64,000 bases of DNA, taken from Taxillus chinensis. Taxonomy: Eukaryota; Streptophyta; Magnoliopsida; Santalales; Loranthaceae. The notes beneath the pieces were generated by a model. It worked only from the letters and a program-made list of their open reading frames with translations, had not been told where the DNA came from and ran no database searches. Each line of letters starts with the position of its first letter. Within the stretch, counting starts at the first letter, position 1. This document shows positions 10,992 through 22,482 of this stretch, one piece after another. The stretch is taken from contig CM042090.1 of assembly GCA_023512835.1 (NCBI GenBank), positions 4,681,826-4,745,825 on the forward strand, written 5' to 3'. A program made the position numbers and the translations under genes.

Positions 10992-11275
10992 TGTAACAAC
11001 CCATGAGTGGGTGTTAGTCCCACATTGCTTGCTGAGGAGAACAAAGTCCGCCTTATAGGAGGGGACGGATACCTCACCTCACAGGGACGCGTTTTGGGCG
11101 AGGCCCAAAGACAAAACCGTGCGGAGCAGGCCATGAGGGCAAGGCCCAAGACTGGTTGGCCAAAGCGGACAAAATTCTTGTGACGGGTATGGGCTGGGCT
11201 ATCTTGGCCTATAAGGCGGACTTTGTTCTCCTCAGCAAGCAATGTGAGACTAACACCCACTCATGGGTCGTTACA
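10992..11275. repeat. TRIM 3' LTR with 68-bp terminal inverted arms
   Basis: The first 68 bases (10992-11059, TGTAACAACCC...) reappear as a reverse complement at 11208-11275 (...GGGTCGTTACA) with two mismatches. The central part matches TRIM LTR1, but LTR1 lacks the inverted copy. Confidence 0.85.
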
Positions 11276-11522
11276 AGTTGAGAGGCACAAGAAACCTGAT
11301 CCCGTGACACACGTTGTCACGATTACCTAAAAATTATCAATTCCCGTCGTACCTAGAATTGTCTATGTATTAAAATTATTTAGGCTAATAAAGAGGATCC
11401 GCAAGGCTCTGGGTTGGCCACGAGTCCACGATGACAAGTGTGCAACTCGCAAACCACACACGTTCAGCTCAAATTTCGACGCCTCTCCCATAATCTTGAG
11501 CACTCCGCATTTCAGGTCTGAT

Positions 11523-14500
11523 ATGGCTCCTTCATGCGCCTCGACATCTTCACTAAGAACAGAGTTCTTCTGCCCCATTCGCAACAGCTTCACTGCCCCC
11601 GCCAGAAACTATCGCCACAGTAACATTTGATTCCATGAACTCAATAGCAGCGTTTGTGATGTTCATTTTTCTTTTCTTTTCTGGGTATATATATTTTTTC
11701 CTTCTCTGTTTGAAGGAAGCAAATGCGAAATTAACAGGAGAGGTTTTGGTATCAAAGGGATTGTGGCTGCAGCAACGGTGGTGGGTACTCCTTTGTTCGA
11801 TGAACCGGTTCAAGGTCAGACTCAAGGCCGGTCTGCAATTTTGTAACCTCAAGGGGTCGCATGAGGCCCCCTATGCTAAGAGTTCTAATATAAAGGGAAA
11901 AAAATACGAAATGTATATGGCTCATTTTAAAATTTAGGACCTCTCAAAACCCAGGCCGGCCCTGGTCAGACTATATCATAATTTACTGTTATCGATCTTT
12001 GAAATTTGAATATTACAGTGTACACAAACCCCTTCGGTGTTTGGTGTAATTTTAATGCGGTGATCAATTACTAATAAGTTGTAGTCCATGCTTTTGAGGT
12101 GCTAATATACACTCACACACGCTATGAGTTTTCTTGAGATACGTGAGAGAAATTTATGCTTTATTTGATTTTATGAGATAAGAGTCTTACTTTTATATGG
12201 GTTGTGGTGCTGTGGGCAATTTTGATTGGGCTATTCGCGCTATCTTTCCGAGGTCGTGCACATTTTGGGACAAACTTTACTTAACTTAATTGTCGAGTAG
12301 TCCATAGCTGCAGTGTAGGGAGGCTAAGTCGCCTTTAGGACAGCAAAATCAAACCGACTCCCATACTCTTTCTTATCCCTGATTCATACTGACATTTTTT
12401 GTTTTTATTTATTGTGATTTAGAAAACAAGCTTCCAAATTTTTCCAAAATTTTCTGTTCCATTCAGGCATTAGTGATGATCCTTCATAGATGGAACTTAC
12501 TTACAATTTTGTTTTTTTAATGCTCTTCAGGGATGGAGAGGTTGCCGCTCAAACTGGATGGCTACAAATTTTGGACATGGCGAGGCCACAAGATACACTA
12601 CGTGGAACAAGGAGAGGGATTTCCTGTTGTTCTCATTCATGGTTTTGGTGCTTCATCATTTCATTGGAGGTTGACCATTTCTGCTCTTTGATCCTGATTC
12701 TAATGCATAATCATGTGATAGAGAAGTTTACGAAATGGCTTCTTACATTGTCATTGGCATTCGGCAGAATTCCCACTTATAGTGCTTTGAATCTTTAGGT
12801 TTGTGCATTGTCTGTTTCCATGTAAACTTATAAGTATGTTGATTGATTTTAGTCAAAGCATTTTGTTAAAAAGTTTAACTTCTTGCTGCTAATATAGGGG
12901 AACTTGAGACAGGATTTTGGCTTTTAAAATGTCGGATGTATCAGTCTCATATTACTAAACTTCTAGATGAATGCAGCTAGTAGTGAATTTGGTAATAAGT
13001 TAAACCTTCTGTATTGGTGGGCTGCATATGACTGAGATTTTATGCTGCATATGCTAATGAAATTCTGTATCCAGATACAATATTCCTGAGTTGGCCAAGA
13101 AATACAAGGTTTACGCCATTGATTTACTAGGATTCGGATGGAGTGAGAAAGCAATTATCGATTATAATGCTATGGTATGGAGAGATCAAATTGTAGATTT
13201 CTTAAAGGAGATTGTGAAAGTACCAGCAATTGTTGTTGGAAACAGGTAATAAACTAAATCAATTTTTTATATATCATCTATATATTCTAGCATTTTCTCA
13301 AATCATATTTAGTCCTACATGCACTGTTAATTGTCTAAATCTCACAAATTTTAGAAACAAGTAGTATGTGTGTTAAACCTAGTCTGCTTACTTTGTATGG
13401 TCTTACACCAGAGATTTCGGCCATACGGGTTCTGCTCTACATTTATGTTCTAGTTGGGCTCTTATTTGTTACTAAATTATATGCCAAAGGCTGCATGTAT
13501 TTTTACCTGTTTGTGTAGCAGTATGTCAAGGCATTAAAAACCAAAAGTTTGGTAGGATAAACGTGTTAAGTCAAACTAAACCAATCAGCCTTAATTCTAA
13601 TAATATGTGATTAGTTAATTGAACCAAAATAGATAAAAAGTTTATGTTGTTCTCACGATATTTTAGGTTGTTATTGTTGTCAACAGTTCACATATGACAA
13701 GCAGGGCAGGATGTATACCCGTACATGTTAACCTTTGCCGAGATTTTGGAAATATCAGTTTATATTCGATCTAATATAATGATTCTCCTTTTCAAAACAT
13801 GTCTATCAGTTACCTTCCTTTTTTTCAAATATAATAATTTTATATTTTTGTTATCGGTCTATATAAGTTATTTTTGGTCTTTTCAATTTTTTAATATCAA
13901 TCTTCTTTGCTATTTTTTTGATATTTTTGTCTAACTTCTTTACCCTTTTAACAAGTGTGTACATTGGCTTACGTCTTAAATGATCAAACCAATGTAAGTA
14001 ATTCTCTATCATTTTATCTTCAATCGAAGCAACCCCACTGACACTACAGATATTCTCTTTTAATTTTATCTATCCTAGTTCTATCATATATCTATCTTAA
14101 GATTCGCATATTAACTACACTAATATCTTGTGTATATTATTTCTTATTAGCTCAATACTTCATTTCATATAACTAAGAATTTCTAACATTTATCTAAAAC
14201 TTTTCTGTTAAACTCAATGGTATATTATGGTTACAAAAAATTTCCGTCACACTTATTCATTTAAGTCATCTAGTTTTGATTGTATGGTTGACACTCTATC
14301 AATCTCTCTGTCTCTATAAATTATTAACCCTAAATATTTAAAATATTCTATGGATAGTATTTGTTAACTATCAAGCGAGATTATACTTTGTTTGCTATTT
14401 TTTTTTCTTTCCAAACTTACAATTTATATATTTAGTTTTCAATTTGTTTAATCTAAATTTTTGAATTTTCAAAGTTTGTTTTCACAACTCCAACTTTTTG

Positions 14501-17125
14501 GTTAACCCTTTCTTTGGTCTCAATAATAAAAAATTTATTATTAGCGATGTTTGTACTAGTGAAAGATGAGAACCAAACAAAGATTCCGTATTGACATACT
14601 GCGTTTGAATATCACTTATTAAAACTAACCAAACTTGGGGAAATAGACGGCTGCAACGGCTCAAAGATCACCACACAAGGAGGCGCCAGAGAAGAAATGC
14701 CACCCCCAATCGGCTGCGTGGAAATCACACTTGCATCAACGACGTACTAGTTACCCTAAACCTCGATGCCTAGCTTCACCCATATGGACACATTAACACA
14801 AGCGCCAATGCCGCTTGCCACTGGCCGACCTACATCAACGCTATTGGACACCACTTCACGGAACAAACGCACATCATATCTTTAGGTTTGTTTTGGTTAT
14901 TTAATTCATTTGTGACGCATTGAGTGGATCAATTTAATAACAAAGATTAATATCAATAAATGATTAAAAAGACATATGATGTACGTGGTTAACTAGATAA
15001 AAATAGAAAATAGAAAATAAAAATTAAAAATAGATTAAGTTTTTTAGTTATCTCGTCCATTACTATTATAAATAGAAAATGACTCAAGATTAATCCTTGA
15101 TACACTCGTATTATAATCGAAAATTTATCTGTTAATTTACTATTGGTTTTGACATTTGCTACAATTTTCTCGTACATAGCCTTTATTACTTATATATTTA
15201 AGAGAAACTGCTTCTTTTCCTTTTGATGACATTTCTAGGTATTTTGTCATAAGTTTTCTTTAAATCTTTGAAGATCATGTGATTTTTTTTTGTCACTTAA
15301 ATCTCTCAAAGTCCTTCTAATATATAGATTGCTTTCATAGTAGATTTTTCAAACATGAAATTAAATTGATTTTCCGCAATCTTAATATGCGTTATTAACC
15401 AATGCAAAATAACTTTTTTCTATAACTTATGACTTATTAGTTTAATTTTTTTATAATTTTTTGCAATCTTGTATGTAATATTTGTTTTTATATAGGTACT
15501 TTTCTTTTGTCAATCACTTAACTCCTAATTTTATTAAATAATTTTATCAACCACTTAAATCTCGATAGGAAGCCCATATGGGCGCCTATTGCCTTCCTGA
15601 TATTCACACAGCGTAAGGCCTTTTTAACTTTACATTACCTTATTCTTGAAATCATGATTTAATTCTTTTGATAGTATATTCACATCGCTAATATTTTGAA
15701 AACAGTGGCTATTGAAGAATTTATCAAAATATTCCTACCAATATCACTATATATTTCACTAAAATCTTATGATTGTGGTCTCTAATATACTTTATAGTAT
15801 TCAAATCTCTAATCTTCTTCTTTTGCATTCGAGCAATTCTATAAATATTTATTAATCACGGCTGGATAAATTACAACTTTGTCTATAAATAAGGATACAA
15901 GTGGTGCTGTAACAGTTGGCTTCCTTGATATCCTGTCATTGAAATTGTAACCATTTTTATGTGGTATTTTTCAGTCTTGGAGGGTTTACTGCATTGGTTG
16001 CAGCAGCTGGGCTGCCTGAGCAAGTTGTCGGTGTTGTACTATTAAATTCTGCTGGGCAATTTGGGAATGCAAATAATGAAAGCAATAAGTCTGAAGAAAC
16101 AGCTTTGCAGAAATATGCTTTAAAGCCATTGAAAGATGTTTTTCAGCGCTTGGTTCTTGGAATTGTGTTCTGGCAATCGAAACAACCAGCTCGAATTGAA
16201 TCTGTCTTAAAAAGTGTACGCCCCTGCTTAGCAATTCGTCTGTTTTTTATGCATCTGAAAACAAGAAATTTGAAGAGAAATTTTAGGAACTGGCTAAGGG
16301 CATATATCCTGCAACTAGGAGCAACGTATTGATTATTTATTTGGGATCTGTATTGCTTTCTTCGGCCTGCCATTTGCAGTAGGAAACATAAATGCGGATT
16401 TGTATGATTAGCAAATGCTCGTCTTTGCCACAAGTCATTCTTGTACTGACACTATGAAGCACACCACCATTGCAGTTTGTAAAGTCATTTCTACCCCACT
16501 TGGAAAATTTTTCCATGTTGGCGATTCAATTCATAACTTGAGCAAGCACATTCTTTTACTGATGCAGGTGTATATAAACACCTCCAATGTGGATGACTAC
16601 CTTATAGAATCAATAAAAAGGCCAGCAGCTGATCCTAACGCCGGGGAAGTTTATTACAGGTCTGCACTTAAATCAGTAAATAAGTAATTACTGAATTATA
16701 ATAATATAGGATAGAGAATTGTGTCATTCTACCTCTTGTCCTTCCGGTTCTTTTGGTCCAAGTAGTTCAATGCTACATATAATTTGTTGTGTGTTGCTGC
16801 TGGGTGCAGATTGATGTCTGGTTTTATGTTTGCCCAGAGCAAATACACGCTGGACAGTGCCTTAAGCAAACTCTCTTGCCCACTGTTGCTGCTCTGGGGG
16901 GACTTAGACCCTTGGGTGGGCCCTGCCAAAGCAAGTAGGATCAAAGAGTTCTATCCAAACTCGACCCTTGTAAACCTACAGGCAGGCCATTGCCCACACG
17001 ATGAAGTCCCTGAGCTTGTGAATAGTGCTCTGTTGGATTGGCTGTCGACACTCGACTGTGACACCCAAAGCTCATGCCCAAACGCTGTGAACGTGTCCCA
17101 CTTGGCCAATCCAAAGTTGCAATAG
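11523..17125 (+). CDS. CLD1: Plastid alpha/beta hydrolase, chlorophyll dephytylase 1-like
   Basis: Six exons: 11523-11619, 12531-12669, 13075-13245, 15975-16215, 16568-16659, 16810-17125. All have GT-AG ends and matching phases, giving about 351 aa, close to Arabidopsis CLD1 (At5g38520, 362 aa), whose characteristic YKFWTWRGHKIHYVEQGEG segment is present. The fold signatures are the oxyanion motif VLIHGFGAS, nucleophile elbow GNSLGG (Ser136, coded across the exon 3/4 junction), Asp280 in WGDLDPW and His307 in AGHCPHDE. CLD1 removes the phytol tail of chlorophyll a in thylakoids so that the pigment can be recycled during photosystem II repair. Residues 1-32 are rich in Ser, Thr and Arg, as in a plastid transit peptide. 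Exon 1 and its start rest only on frame and splice phase and are the weakest part. The rest is secure as a hydrolase; the exact substrate is inferred. Confidence 0.82.
11815..11972. mobile_element. hAT-type MITE with 8-bp target duplication
   Basis: The element at 11823-11964 (142 bp) begins CAAGGCCGGTCTG and ends CAGGCCGGCCCTG, which are inverted repeats of each other. It is flanked by perfect 8-bp duplications GTCAGACT (11815-11822 and 11965-11972). Eight-bp duplications are characteristic of hAT transposition. It lies in intron 1 of the CLD1-like gene. The same terminal sequence occurs on the hAT remnant at 41762-43039, so that lineage could have supplied the transposase. Confidence 0.9.
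13690..15750 (-). mobile_element. Decayed RTE-type LINE, antisense in CLD1 intron 3
   Basis: Minus-strand translation in changing frames gives successive parts of a plant RTE-clade non-LTR reverse transcriptase. ENQFNFMFEKSTM lies near 15370, HMIFKDLKKTYDKIPR near 15270, and LTDKFSIIIRVYQGLILSHF followed by VMDEIT at 15060-15177. The thumb region (FRLNKLKTKYINCKFG, then FKYLGLIIYRD) lies at 14310-14470, and the C-terminal VNMRILR...RTRIDKIKRE at 13990-14110. Many stops and frameshifts make it non-functional. It accounts for most of this 2.7-kb intron. About 400 bases near 14570-14990 do not fit the reverse transcriptase and may be a later insertion. Confidence 0.78.
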
Positions 17126-17698
17126 TTTTACTGCTCACCATATGGTTGGAAACTTTTCACCCGCCTTTTTTCCCTTCTGAATTTGTACTATAAATGTGTT
17201 AAAAAAAGCTGCTACATAGTGCAAAACATTTCACCAAAACATCTATGCCAAAACATTGTACTGTTAATGTTTCCAGGGTGTCATGCTGTAACCATTTACT
17301 TGAATATTATAGATGGTTAAATTCAATCAACATCTATGCTAAAACATTTATGCCACACCCTTGCAGCCACTCGCCCACCGCACCAACCCCCCCAGACCAC
17401 CACCTTCCACCTGCACCTCCTATCCTAAGCAGCCATTGCCACCTCCGTTGAAGTCTTAAACTGTCCCAATTTGAGCCTTTCTCAGCATTGGTGGACAGGT
17501 GGCAATGGAGGTTTGGAGAGTGATCCAAGCTAGATATTATTAGCCCCTTTGCCTAATCCTTCACCAGTGTTCTCCTACCGATCTCCTACAGCTGCACACG
17601 ACGGAACGCTAACATTGGCCCTAAAATCGAAGTGTTCAGTGATGGCGATAATGAGAGATTTCCAGAAGTGGCGCTCCGGCAATTCTATTGGCATCAGT
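17126..17698. other. CLD1 3' flank, no further gene seen
   Basis: This presumably holds the 3' UTR and polyadenylation region of the hydrolase gene. No coding similarity or clear repeat is visible up to the LTR at 17699. Confidence 0.5.
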
Positions 17699-17862
17699 TG
17701 TCAATTAAGAGATAAATTAGAGAGATTTCAGGAATTCATCATAAACTATCAAGCTGTTATTCTAGTATTAATTTTATATAGCTCAAAAATAGCATAGCAA
17801 CTCTATAGATGTATACAATAATTCTATATGAAATATTAAAAATAAAAAACAAAAATTTGACA

Positions 17863-17874
17863 TGGTATTAGAGC
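17863..17874 (+). other. Primer-binding site of copia 1
   Basis: TGGTATTAGAGC is one base from the canonical initiator Met-tRNA primer site. It directly follows TTTGACA and lies about 70 bases before the gag start codon. Confidence 0.8.
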
Positions 17875-17932
17875 TTGTATGATCTAGTTCTTTGTTCATG
17901 TTGAGTCCTAGGGTTTAGCATCTTATCTACCT

Positions 17933-18516
17933 ATGGCACCCATCGAAATATCAACCCAGACAGAGGAATCTACCACCGATCCGATTCTCTCTAAATTACT
18001 CACCTCTAATATGGCTAAAGCTCTCTCCAAAGCCCAAGTGCCAACCGTGACCTCAAAACCTACAGCTCTATGGATTGGCATCAAGTTGGATGGCTTGCAT
18101 ATGGTCCCAAGTTGTCGAGATGTACATCTCTGGCAAAGACAATTTGGGCTATATCAACTATTATGTCTGGCATCCCCTATTGACTTGCCCTTTCGGAAAT
18201 GGCACACCAACAATGCCATTGTCAAGGTTGGCTTATCAACTCCATAGGTCTGACATTAATTGGAAACTTTATTCGGTTTCCCACAGCCAAGCAAGTGTGG
18301 GATTCTGCTGCCACCACCTATTTTGATGGTGGTGATACATCCCAAGTTTATAATCTTCAGCGTTGTGTTTTATGTCTCCGTCAAACAGGAGAATCTCTGG
18401 AAAAATATTACACCGACTTGCAATGTATTTGCTGTGACATTGATTTTCGACGTTTAAATCCAATGGAATGTCTTGTTGATATTCAAAGAATTGAAAAAAA
18501 ATCCTTAATGAATTAG
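17933..18516 (+). pseudogene. copia 1 gag fragment
   Basis: Begins MAPIEISTQTEES and carries the typical plant copia gag segments NAIVKGWLINSI, FPTAKQVWDSAATTYFDGG and ESLEKYYTDLQ in different frames, so at least two frameshifts have occurred. Similarity fails after MECLVDIQ. An AT-rich, LTR-like block follows at 18510-18640 and unrelated sequence continues to about 19160. Confidence 0.8.
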
Positions 18517-19536
18517 TTGTCATATATTTGTAATTATGTAGTTTCTTAAATAAATTTATTTCCTAATTTAGGTTATCCTAATTGTATATATATGTATATG
18601 TAATCCTTATCTCTTAAAAATAATTTATTAAAAGAAGTTGCTGCCGTCATGGACGTTATTTTCTTCTCTAGCCATTGCTGCTGCCTAATGTGATGTTGTC
18701 GCCTGTCGCGCTGCCGTTTGTTGCGCTTGTCGTGTCGAGCATCGTTGTTGCTTGAGCAAAGAGTCTTTGTTTCCACCTATTCTGTCAAACTCTGTCTGCC
18801 ATCACCGTTGTCCATCATTTTCTCTGCCTTTGACGCCATCATTTTTCGCCACCTTCAATGCTATCGTCCATCTTATGCCACCGATAGATGAGCTATCGGT
18901 AAAAGCAACGATCGAGCGCACGTCTAGTTGTTGTTGCCATCTCTGTTAGCCAGTGCTGCCATCGCTGGACTTTGACCTCCTCGCCACCAATTGTCGTTGG
19001 ACACTCCTGTTACGGCGACTTCACCCAACGTTATTGGTTAGAGAGCATGTTTTGGCTTCTGGTGGCCATAGAGACATGTATCAGCATCTTTGTTTGGAAC
19101 TTTTTTTGTGTATGTGATTTCTTTGGGTTAGCATTCACTGGTTTGGCAAAATCAAATAGATTCAATGACTGTATCCTCAACTTTTCATGTGACTCACATG
19201 TTCCAAGAGGTTGCTTCTCAATCGGTTTTATTTTCCTTTACCGGCACCACTTGATTCCGGAGCTACTGATCATATGACTAGTAATTTCTCTCTAATTACT
19301 TCTCTTGGATCCTCGTCGGTTAAGTCTATTCAAGTTGCTATTGGTACTCACATTACTAAGACTAGGATTGTCTCCCTTTCACCTACTCTTTCTTATTATC
19401 AGTTTTACTTGCTCCTAATCTCTCTAATAACATTCTTTACATTATCCAAATCACCAAACATCTTAATTATTTTGTAACTTTTATTATGCTTATTGTGTGT
19501 TTTAGGACAATCTCACAAAGATGACAATTGGCATTG

Positions 19537-19538
<2 letters not shown>

Positions 19539-19592
<54 letters not shown>
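19539..19592. repeat. (GA)n microsatellite
   Basis: About 27 GA units within copia 1, between protease and integrase; it probably arose after insertion. Confidence 0.95.
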
Positions 19593-19595
<3 letters not shown>

Positions 19596-19829
19596 GTTTG
19601 TACTATTGGGAGGAGTCGAGAGCATTGAAATCTAAGCCTAGTTAGAGATTCCAAGTAAAGCGTGAGATACTTGACTACGAAAAAATATTTTTATGTCATT
19701 ATCATTTAGGGCACTTTTTTTTGTCACTCTAGAATGATTATTTAAAAATATCACTGCCTCTATTTTAAAATGTGAACAATGCATTTATGCTAAAAAAATC
19801 ATCGTGTTCCATTTAAAATCAACATCAAT

Positions 19830-20775
19830 AAAAGTCTTGCTCCCTTTTCTTGTGTCCACACTGATGTTTGGGGTTTGTTTTCTACTATTTTTGCTTCAGG
19901 ACATAAGTATTTTGTGTCTTTTATTGATGATTGTAGTAGGGTAAGTTGGATATATTTGATGAAATCTAAAAGTGATGTTATTCATGTCATTCCTCAATTC
20001 TATCAAATTATTGGTACCTAGTTTCATATCCCAGTTCAAGTGTTTCATTCTGACAATAGTCGTGAGTTTGTAAATCAATCTCTAGATGCCTTCTTTAACC
20101 ACCATGGTATCCTCCATCAGATTACATGTGTCCATACACCACAACAGAATGACATAGCAAAACATAAAAATTGACATCTCCTTGAGGTGGTTCAAGCTTT
20201 ATGCTTTGCTATGAAAATCCCTAAACATTGTTGGGCAGATGCCGCCATTACTGTTATTTATCTTATCAGTCAAATGTCTACTCGTATCATTGACTATCAA
20301 ACCCCTTTGAGGGTGTTGTCTTACTTCCATAACATCCCTTCAATTCTTAACATTTTCCTAAAGGTTTTTAGTTGTGTATGCTTTGTTTATGTGCACCAAC
20401 TCCATTGCGATAAACTTGACCCTCACGCTCTCAAATGTGTGTTTTTGGGTTACTCAAAAGGGTTATAAATGTTTTCATCCTCCTACGGGTAAATACTATG
20501 TGTCTATGGATGTTCAATTTTGTGAGCAGATGTCCTATTTTTATGGTGATGTCTATGTTGTCCCTCTTCAGGGGGAGCTTTGTAGTAAAGAAGAGGAACA
20601 ACTATGGTTGGATGAAAAGAAGGTGTGGATTTCAAGGGAGAAGGAGGATTCTATTATTATGGGTATGGCGGAGTCCTTAGCTCCTAGTTCCGGTGAGGGG
20701 GAGTCTTTTGCTTCTTATAATTCTAATCTTGTAGTAGTTGAATCAAGTAAAACTGAGATTAACTTGGGTGTTTGA
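19830..20775 (+). pseudogene. copia 1 integrase and linker
   Basis: The catalytic core shows Asp in VHTDVWG, Asp in FHSDNSREF and the expected downstream region, where the usual GIAERKNRHL has decayed to DIAKHKN plus a stop. It continues through AMKIPKHCWADA and LGYSKG. Frame changes near 20460 and stops make it non-functional. Confidence 0.82.
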
Positions 20776-21761
20776 CAAATATTATACCAGACGAGATGCT
20801 ACTCTTAAGTCTAATCCTCCCCTTAATGACACTATCATGCCATCAGAAGATTCTTCTGGGATTGATCATGCGGCACAATTTCCCACTGAAGTACTTAACT
20901 CTTCACCTATAGTTTCAAATTCAAATGATATCTTATCTTCTGACTATACATGTTTAGACAATCCTTCAAGCTGAAGGTATTCTCTTCGTAACCGTAAAAA
21001 ACCAGATAGATTGGGATTTTCAAAATCCCTTTCTAATGTTGTTGATCCTATTTTTAACTTCATCTTCTATTATCGCTTGTCTAAATCTCACATGCTTTTG
21101 CCCTTCAGTTGTCTCATGTGTCTGTTCCTAGTCATTTTTAGGAAGTTCTTAAAGATCTCAAATTAAAGTTTGCTATGGTAGAGGAAATGAAAACTCTTTT
21201 AAAGAATTACACTTGAGAATTGGTTGAGTTACCCCTAGATAAGAAGATGGTGGGATGCAAATGGGTGTTTATAGTGAAGTATAAGTTAGATAGGACAGTT
21301 GAAAGATACAAGGCTACATTAGTTGTCAAGGGTTACACTCAGACGTATGGGATTGATTACCAAGAAACTTTTGCTTCTGTGGCTAAGATGAGTACTGTTA
21401 GAGTTATTTTATCTTTTGCAGCTAACTTAGATTGGCCATTATGCTAGTTTGATATGAAGAATGCCTTCCTTTATGGTGATTTGATGAAAGAGGTGTATAT
21501 GGATCCTCCTCATGGTTTTACACCAAAAGAAGCAAAGGTATGCAAGCTAAAAAAGGCGTTATATGATTTGAAATTAGGGGTGCTACCTGCCCTAACGGGG
21601 GTGGGGTCTCTTTATTACCGCACCCCGCTCCCGCCTAAGCAGATAGTAAAATTTTAAAACCGTACCCACCTTATGTGTAAGCGTGGTGGGATACCCCCTC
21701 ATATAGCGGGGTTGGCGTGGAGAGGCTTCATCCGCCCGCTACTAGCTTTTATGACATCCCC

Positions 21762-21764
<3 letters not shown>

Positions 21765-21800
<36 letters not shown>

Positions 21801-21802
21801 CT
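21765..21802. repeat. (TG)n(CG)n microsatellite
   Basis: TG run passing into CG units in the left subterminal region of the hAT element; a Z-DNA-prone alternating purine-pyrimidine tract. Confidence 0.9.
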
Positions 21803-22439
21803 AATCCTCTTTTTATGCTTATTTTATTAATTAAGGAGAGACACATAGACTTTTCGTACCAATTTATACATCTCACTAGTGTTGTTTCACAATTACAGAC
21901 CAAAAACAGATGCACCAAACCAATTTCACATTACAGAATAGTTCTTCAAAATCAAAGGAGAAAAGGTCCAACAGTGCAAAATCGTAGAAATTTCAAGATG
22001 AATATGTGATTTTTTATTATTACAACTTCCTAGAAATGCAAATAATTTACATCTAAAGTTTAGAACTTTCATGTCTTCATATCCACGTTGATTAACTCCC
22101 ATCCTGAAAATAAAGACAAATTATGTAAGCATACCTCACCATGTAATACCCTTAACAAGCCTATTTATAGACAGTAAAGAAGAAGTAATAATTTATTAAG
22201 AGACAAGAAAAGGACATAAATAATGCAAAACAAAAATTGTCGATTGATATTGGGAATCCTTCCTGTTTCCACCATTGTCAATTTGGTATTATATAATGCA
22301 GTGTCTAGTCCTCTTAACATTCATAATGGATTTGGCGGAAGTGGGGAATAAGAGGATCTTGTACAACCCTCTAACATTCATAATGCAGATGATATATAAG
22401 GAATCCTCGAATTTTATGAATCCGAGGGCTTCATAAAAT

Positions 22440-22482
22440 GCCTCGATATACCTCATTTTATATGGATAAATGAGGTATATAC
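22440..22482. other. Perfect short hairpin
   Basis: atatacctcattt and aaatgaggtatat form a 13-bp stem with a 9-base loop in the non-coding part of the hAT element. No function can be assigned. Confidence 0.6.

Larger units (their letters stand above)
5517..11275 (+). mobile_element. TRIM retrotransposon, split by a gypsy insertion
   Basis: LTR1 (5517 to about 5727) and LTR2 (10992 onward) share more than 200 bases starting TGTAAC(G/A)ACCCATGAGTGG. A primer-binding site TGGTATCAAAGCC starts at 5730. The interior is only about 70 bases once the gypsy insertion (5765-10951) is removed, and the purine tract aagggggtgga precedes LTR2. A short interior, a Met-tRNA primer site and no coding capacity are TRIM hallmarks. 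The interior motif gtcccacggggacgtgggcc also occurs in the TRIM array near 35240. It sits in the 3' LTR of the outer element; flanks GGTTA/AGTTG are a weak 5-bp duplication. Confidence 0.75.
4676..11309 (+). mobile_element. Outer non-coding LTR element (LARD-like) hosting a three-level nest
   Basis: The 5' end has a shortened LTR (4676-4736, TGTCAAGACCCGAG...CTGTGACA) followed by a primer-binding site. The internal DNA (4752-5128) is non-coding. A purine-rich tract (gtggaggagaa) at about 5118 precedes a second TGTCACGACCCGAG at 5129, read as the 3' LTR. That LTR is cut at about 5516 by a TRIM and resumes at 11276 with the shared gttgagaggc...gtgaca, ending at 11309. Flanks ccacg|TGTCA and GTGACA|cacgt suggest a 4-bp CACG target duplication. 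The boundaries rest on matching the two LTR ends to each other and remain inference. Confidence 0.6.

Noticed and set aside
11363..11593. Minus-strand 76-codon frame at the CLD1 5' end
   Set aside because: It overlaps the predicted plus-strand exon 1, starts without a plausible promoter and matches nothing known to me.
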